Positions 61,215 to 64,000 of a stretch of 64,000 bases of DNA are shown here, one piece after another. Positions within the stretch are counted from its first letter, which is position 1; each line of letters opens with the position of its first letter. The translations under genes were made by a program, and so were the position numbers. Source of the stretch: Bacillus sp. DTU_2020_1000418_1_SI_GHA_SEK_038 (GTDB taxonomy: Bacteria; Bacillota; Bacilli; Bacillales; Cytobacillaceae); contig NZ_CP135435.1 in NCBI RefSeq assembly GCF_032341175.1, positions 868,001 to 932,000 on the forward strand, given 5' to 3'. A model generated the notes under the pieces. That model was not told the origin of the DNA. It made no database searches and worked only from the letters and a program-made list of their open reading frames with translations.

Positions 61215-61246
61215 AAACTCCAGAAATGGGGTTTTTATTTTTTTTG
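61215..61246 (+). terminator. Terminator of ykuK
   Basis: AAACTCC pairs with GGGGTTT (one G-T step) followed by a long T-rich run. Confidence 0.6.
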
Positions 61247-61263
61247 TTCTATGCAAACTATAA

Positions 61264-61448
61264 CAAATTGAAAAAAATCAAATTCAATATCTTGTAGAAA
61301 TGATTGTGTTCGGATATGAAAGGGAAGTCATAACCATTAATGCAGAAGAAACAGCGCAACTTATACAAATCCTGATTTTCCCTTGGCTGATGGCCTAGTG
61401 GAGCATATAATTGGGTTCTTGGAAAAAAATAAAGTACTAGAGAAATAA
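61264..61448 (+). pseudogene. Short frameshifted coding remnant
   Basis: One frame reads QIEKNQIQYLVEMIVFGYE, then REVITINAEETAQLIQ, and stops soon after. A shift near 61370 continues as PDFPLADGLVEHIIGFLEKN and KVLEK to a TAA at 61446-61448, followed directly by a strong terminator (61447-61488). There is no start codon or ribosome site. It looks like the 3' end of a lost gene with its terminator; I do not recognise the family. Confidence 0.4.
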
Positions 61449-61488
61449 AAAACAGGGGCACTCTTACTTGAGGGTGCTCCTGTTTTTG
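61447..61488 (+). terminator. Strong terminator after the coding remnant
   Basis: AACAGG-GCACTC and GAGGGTGC-CCTGTT pair and TTTTTG follows; it now follows no intact gene. Confidence 0.7.
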
Positions 61489-61526
61489 TATAAAAGATAA
61501 GTATAAATTTTCTCGAGTATGAGAAC

Positions 61527-61711
61527 TGTCTAGCTTCAGCACCCAGCCCCTCGAGGTCATAAGCCAATCCGTCATGAAGGTTAAAGAGCAACCTTCCTGC
61601 CGGCTCGTCTTATGCTTGTCGGACTTGCACAGGATGTGCTGACATCGATGTTCGCCACAGGACGTGGCGGTCTTTAATCGATGTTCCCCTGTCAGGGCGC
61701 TTACGCATTTC
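61527..61711. repeat. GC-rich interspersed repeat with nested hairpins
   Basis: The segment begins TGTCTAGCTTCAGCACCCAG and is much richer in G and C than its surroundings. It holds several inverted repeats: CATAAG/CTTATG around GAAGGTT/AACCTTC (61576-61596), GCACA/TGTGC (61627-61639), and ACATCGAT/ATCGATGT (61642-61684) around CGCCAC/GTGGCG (61653-61669). From memory it resembles a repeat seen in many copies in Bacillaceae genomes, starting with CTAGCTCCAGCGCCC; copy number cannot be tested in one window. It abuts the stop of the SRPBCC gene. Confidence 0.65.
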
Positions 61712-62154
61712 TATGCATGCTCCTCAATTTTGGCAGCTACTGCTTCTGTTAGTTCTGATGTCGTTTCGGGGAGCGAGGTTGTTAAAATCGAGTTTGCGAC
61801 CTTTGCCAGCATTCCTTCCGCTGTAATATCAAGGCAGCCTGTCATGAGCACTTTCGAGTTTCCTTTTTGTTTAGCTAAAAAGTAGCCGTGGCCCGTAAAT
61901 TTTTCATTTAACCCCTTCAAATTAAATGTCACTTTATGAGGCTCCTCCCAGCCTGTAATATCAACCTTTAATTCAATTTTTTTCTTCATGAAACCCATAT
62001 CACTTTTAAAGCACCAGGTGGACTCTTTATCACTGAGAATCTGATGTTCAATATATCCAGGTACAAGTGGAGCCCAGTTATCAATACGACTCACGAATTC
62101 CCATACAGTCCAAATAGGTGCATTTACTTCAATTTCATGGTTATAAACCGGCAT
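61711..62154 (-). CDS. SRPBCC family protein (CoxG-like)
   Basis: The 147-residue protein starts VYNHEIEVNAPIWTVWEFVS and has RIDNWAPLVPGYIEHQIL, WEEPHKVTFNLKGLNEKF and a C-terminal helix LPETTSELTEAVAAKIEEHA, the layout of the START/SRPBCC ligand-binding fold in its CoxG (carbon monoxide dehydrogenase subunit G) branch. CoxG genes normally stand beside molybdenum hydroxylase genes, but none is here. AAAGGGGCGGG precedes the ATG. A GC-rich repeat follows its stop. Confidence 0.85.
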   Translation of the reverse strand: MPVYNHEIEVNAPIWTVWEFVSRIDNWAPLVPGYIEHQILSDKESTWCFKSDMGFMKKKIELKVDITGWEEPHKVTFNLKGLNEKFTGHGYFLAKQKGNSKVLMTGCLDITAEGMLAKVANSILTTSLPETTSELTEAVAAKIEEHA

Positions 62155-62562
62155 TTTTCCCGCCCCTTTAGAAATTATTCATCGTTGCCCTACATGAAAA
62201 TGTATTCTGACTAAACAAAAGGTATTCCTTTTATAGCGCAGGCACCCCAAAAAGACACACTTTCATAAACTGTCCACCAAAAGTACCTACTGCAGTTGTT
62301 TCCATTTTTTCGTAGATTACTATAAAAATTTGTACTCTTCCCAGCGGTTGTTTCCATTTTTCCGTAGATTTCTAAAAAATTTGTACTCTTCAGCCACCGT
62401 TTTTTGAAAAATAATTCTAATGGCCTATCGAAGTGAGGATGAAGGACTCAAGGGTTATCATTGAGGGATACAGAATATTTCCAATGTTATACATATTAGG
62501 ATACTGGAGGTGCGTTTTGTAAAGAGGCATCCTAACCAACATCAAAGGAGATGAAAGGATTC
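62155..62562. other. Upstream region of the Vpr-like gene with a two-copy 52-base repeat
   Basis: Two copies of a 52-base unit start at 62295 and 62347 (GTTGTTTCCATTTTT, then CGTAGATT and AAATTTGTACTCTTC in both). The sequence is unrelated to the array at 12019, although the period is the same. No clear promoter or open frame is recognised in the remaining bases; a GGATACTGGAGG stretch near 62500 is not tied to a start. Confidence 0.45.
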
Positions 62563-64000
62563 ATGTTAAAGAAGAATATGAAAGCTTTTTTATTGGCACT
62601 TGTACTATTATTAGCATTTTCACCAATGGGGGCAGGTGCAGCTGGTAAAACGGAAAGCAAGTCAGCTGCCCAGCTAGCCCAATTAGTCGGGGAGTTTAAT
62701 TTTTCTTCATCAAACAGAACTAGTGTTATTGTTGAATTAACTGAGCCATCCTTGGTAGAAGCAAAGCATAAAGGAAAGAGTCAATCTAAAGCAAATCTTG
62801 CTAACGCTCGTAATCAAGTAAAATCAGATGTTAGCAATGCAGCAAAAAGCTCTCAAGTTATTCGCGAATATGATTATGTATTCTCTGGCTTCTCTGTTGT
62901 ATTGGCGGAAAATGAAATTCCCGCTTTATTATCTGTGCCTGGGGTAAAAGCAGTCTACCCTGATGTACAATATCAGGCAACGAGCTTAGGGGAAGGGGAA
63001 ATGATTTCCTCCGAGGAGTACAGCCCGCATATGCTTAACAGTGCACCGCATATTGGTGCCAACGAGGCTTGGGAATTTGGATATACAGGAAAGGGTGTAA
63101 CGGTTGCAGTTATCGATACAGGGGTTGATTACACTCATCCGGATTTAGCTAATGCATTTGGGAGCTATAAAGGCTGGGATTTAGTTGACAACGATAATGA
63201 TCCACAGGAAACACCTGCTGGCGATTCTAGAGGCGATGCAACAACACATGGTACGCACGTTGCAGGAACAGTTGCTGCAAATGGCCTTATTAAAGGTGTA
63301 GCCTCTGAAGCCACTTTACTTGCTTACCGTGTATTAGGTCCTGGCGGGCGTGGAACAACGGCAAACGTAATTGCTGGAATTGAAAAGGCAGTTCAAGATG
63401 GCGCAGACGTTATGAACCTATCACTAGGAAACTCACTAAATGATCCAGATTATGCTACAAGCATAGCATTGGACTGGGCGATGGCTGAAGGCGTTGTTGC
63501 TGTTACATCCAATGGAAACAGCGGTCCGAATAACTGGACAGTCGGTTCACCTGGGACGGCTCGTGATGCTATATCTGTAGGGGCAACTCAGCTGCCTTAT
63601 AATGTTTATAATGTAGCCATCTCTACAACCGAAGGGGCTAGTTATCCTTCAGCAAAAGTAATGGGATTCCCAAATGACCAAGCACTTTTGGCTTTAAATG
63701 GGGCTGAATTCGAGTTTGAATATGTAGATTTAGGTTTAACAGGTGATTTTGAAGGAAAAGATCTAACTGGAAAAATAGCTTTAATTAAACGTGGAGATAT
63801 CCCATTTGTCGATAAGGCAACGAATGCTAAAAATGCTGGTGCGGTGGGTGCCATTATCTTTAACCATAGCCCAGGGGAACAGCCTGATGTGCCAGGTACG
63901 GATGTTCCAACGATTAAAATATCGCAAGAAGATGGACAAAAGCTTCTTGATGAGTTAGAACAAGGCAATAATAAAGTGTCATTAGACATTCAATTTGCCA
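62563..64000 (+). CDS. vpr: Secreted subtilisin-like serine protease (Vpr-like), 3' end outside window
   Basis: The frame is open from the ATG at 62563 to the window end (479 codons). Order: signal peptide (MKAFLLALVLLLAFSPMGAG), an inhibitor I9-type propeptide (about 45-140, with VIVELTEPSL and FSGFSVVLAENEIPALLSVP), then the S8 domain with catalytic Asp (VAVIDTGVDYTHPD) and His (THGTHVAGTVAANG) and the oxyanion Asn (SNGNSGPNN). A PA insert begins near residue 345 (LTGKIALIKRGDIPFVDKA). The catalytic Ser lies beyond the window. This matches B. subtilis Vpr. AAAGGAG and AAAGG lie upstream. Confidence 0.85.
   Translation, partial: MLKKNMKAFLLALVLLLAFSPMGAGAAGKTESKSAAQLAQLVGEFNFSSSNRTSVIVELTEPSLVEAKHKGKSQSKANLANARNQVKSDVSNAAKSSQVIREYDYVFSGFSVVLAENEIPALLSVPGVKAVYPDVQYQATSLGEGEMISSEEYSPHMLNSAPHIGANEAWEFGYTGKGVTVAVIDTGVDYTHPDLANAFGSYKGWDLVDNDNDPQETPAGDSRGDATTHGTHVAGTVAANGLIKGVASEATLLAYRVLGPGGRGTTANVIAGIEKAVQDGADVMNLSLGNSLNDPDYATSIALDWAMAEGVVAVTSNGNSGPNNWTVGSPGTARDAISVGATQLPYNVYNVAISTTEGASYPSAKVMGFPNDQALLALNGAEFEFEYVDLGLTGDFEGKDLTGKIALIKRGDIPFVDKATNAKNAGAVGAIIFNHSPGEQPDVPGTDVPTIKISQEDGQKLLDELEQGNNKVSLDIQFA

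Noticed and set aside
61258..61591. Two minus-strand frames of 76-105 codons
   Set aside because: They cross the terminator at 61447-61488 and the GC-rich repeat; they mirror the remnant and repeat rather than encode proteins.
63642..63989. 115-codon minus-strand frame, rich in Ser and Pro
   Set aside because: It is antisense to the PA insert of the Vpr-like protease, where codon bias explains the open frame.

Overview
The window reads as chromosomal DNA of a low-GC, Gram-positive, spore-forming member of the Bacillaceae (Bacillus, Neobacillus, Cytobacillus or Peribacillus type). The signs are strong AGGAGG-type ribosome sites with many TTG and GTG starts, T-box control of a threonyl-tRNA synthetase, HelD, a GltC-like regulator, a YkuK-like protein, a KinD-like kinase, an LnrJKLMN-type module and a Vpr-like subtilisin. 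I see no rRNA, tRNA, CRISPR array, transposase or prophage. Genus is inference; no marker here fixes it.

Layout. 1-9161: small independent genes, namely an M20 peptidase tail, a VOC protein, a DUF2164 protein, a GDPD phosphodiesterase, DinB, several GNAT acetyltransferases (one truncated), a DMT exporter, an alpha/beta hydrolase and a FAH-family protein. 9228-11975: a threonyl-tRNA synthetase gene behind two tandem T-box leaders. 12019-12430: eight head-to-tail copies of a 52-bp hairpin-forming repeat. 12464-20035: RidA, HelD, a probable small RNA, a secreted M28 aminopeptidase, an orphan WHH-type nuclease and a DUF4317 protein. 20091-27996: a LysR regulator, then a six-gene minus-strand cluster of a KinD-like kinase, LnrJ, LnrK and the ABC exporter LnrLMN. 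28319-30591: a GNAT/AAC(3)-like pair and a LysE-type exporter. 30689-33396: polyamine-type genes, SpeD and two divergent aminopropyltransferase-like proteins, with SpeG nearby at 39345. 33554-34897: a class D sortase with one surface-protein substrate. 35052-42749: a BenE transporter, an ECF sigma/anti-sigma pair, a decayed gene, an AraC/GyrI-like regulator, an MFS transporter and PsiE. 42819-47160: regulator, NhaC-type antiporter and ArgH-type lyase. 47448-53468: PutP, an RlmI-like methyltransferase, NADP-GdhA divergent from a GltC-like regulator, and DinB. 53523-56900: a large membrane protein of unknown function and a second ECF sigma/anti-sigma pair. 56950-64000: a uridine-kinase-like NTPase, a regulator/MFS pair, a FrnE-like DsbA protein, YkuK, a GC-rich hairpin repeat, an SRPBCC protein and a 3'-truncated Vpr-like protease.

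Functional links. Nitrogen and amino-acid metabolism recurs: GdhA/GltC, PutP, the ArgH/NhaC cluster, the Thr T-box, LysE and polyamine genes. Envelope and antibiotic response is the second theme: LnrJKLMN, two ECF systems, the sortase, AAC(3)-like and several efflux pumps. The observations most worth following are the 52-bp hairpin array with a diverged relative about 43 kb away beside an ECF sigma gene, the promoter-terminator unit at 15880-16122, the second aminopropyltransferase paralogue that lacks key acidic residues, and the WHH nuclease with no visible immunity gene.
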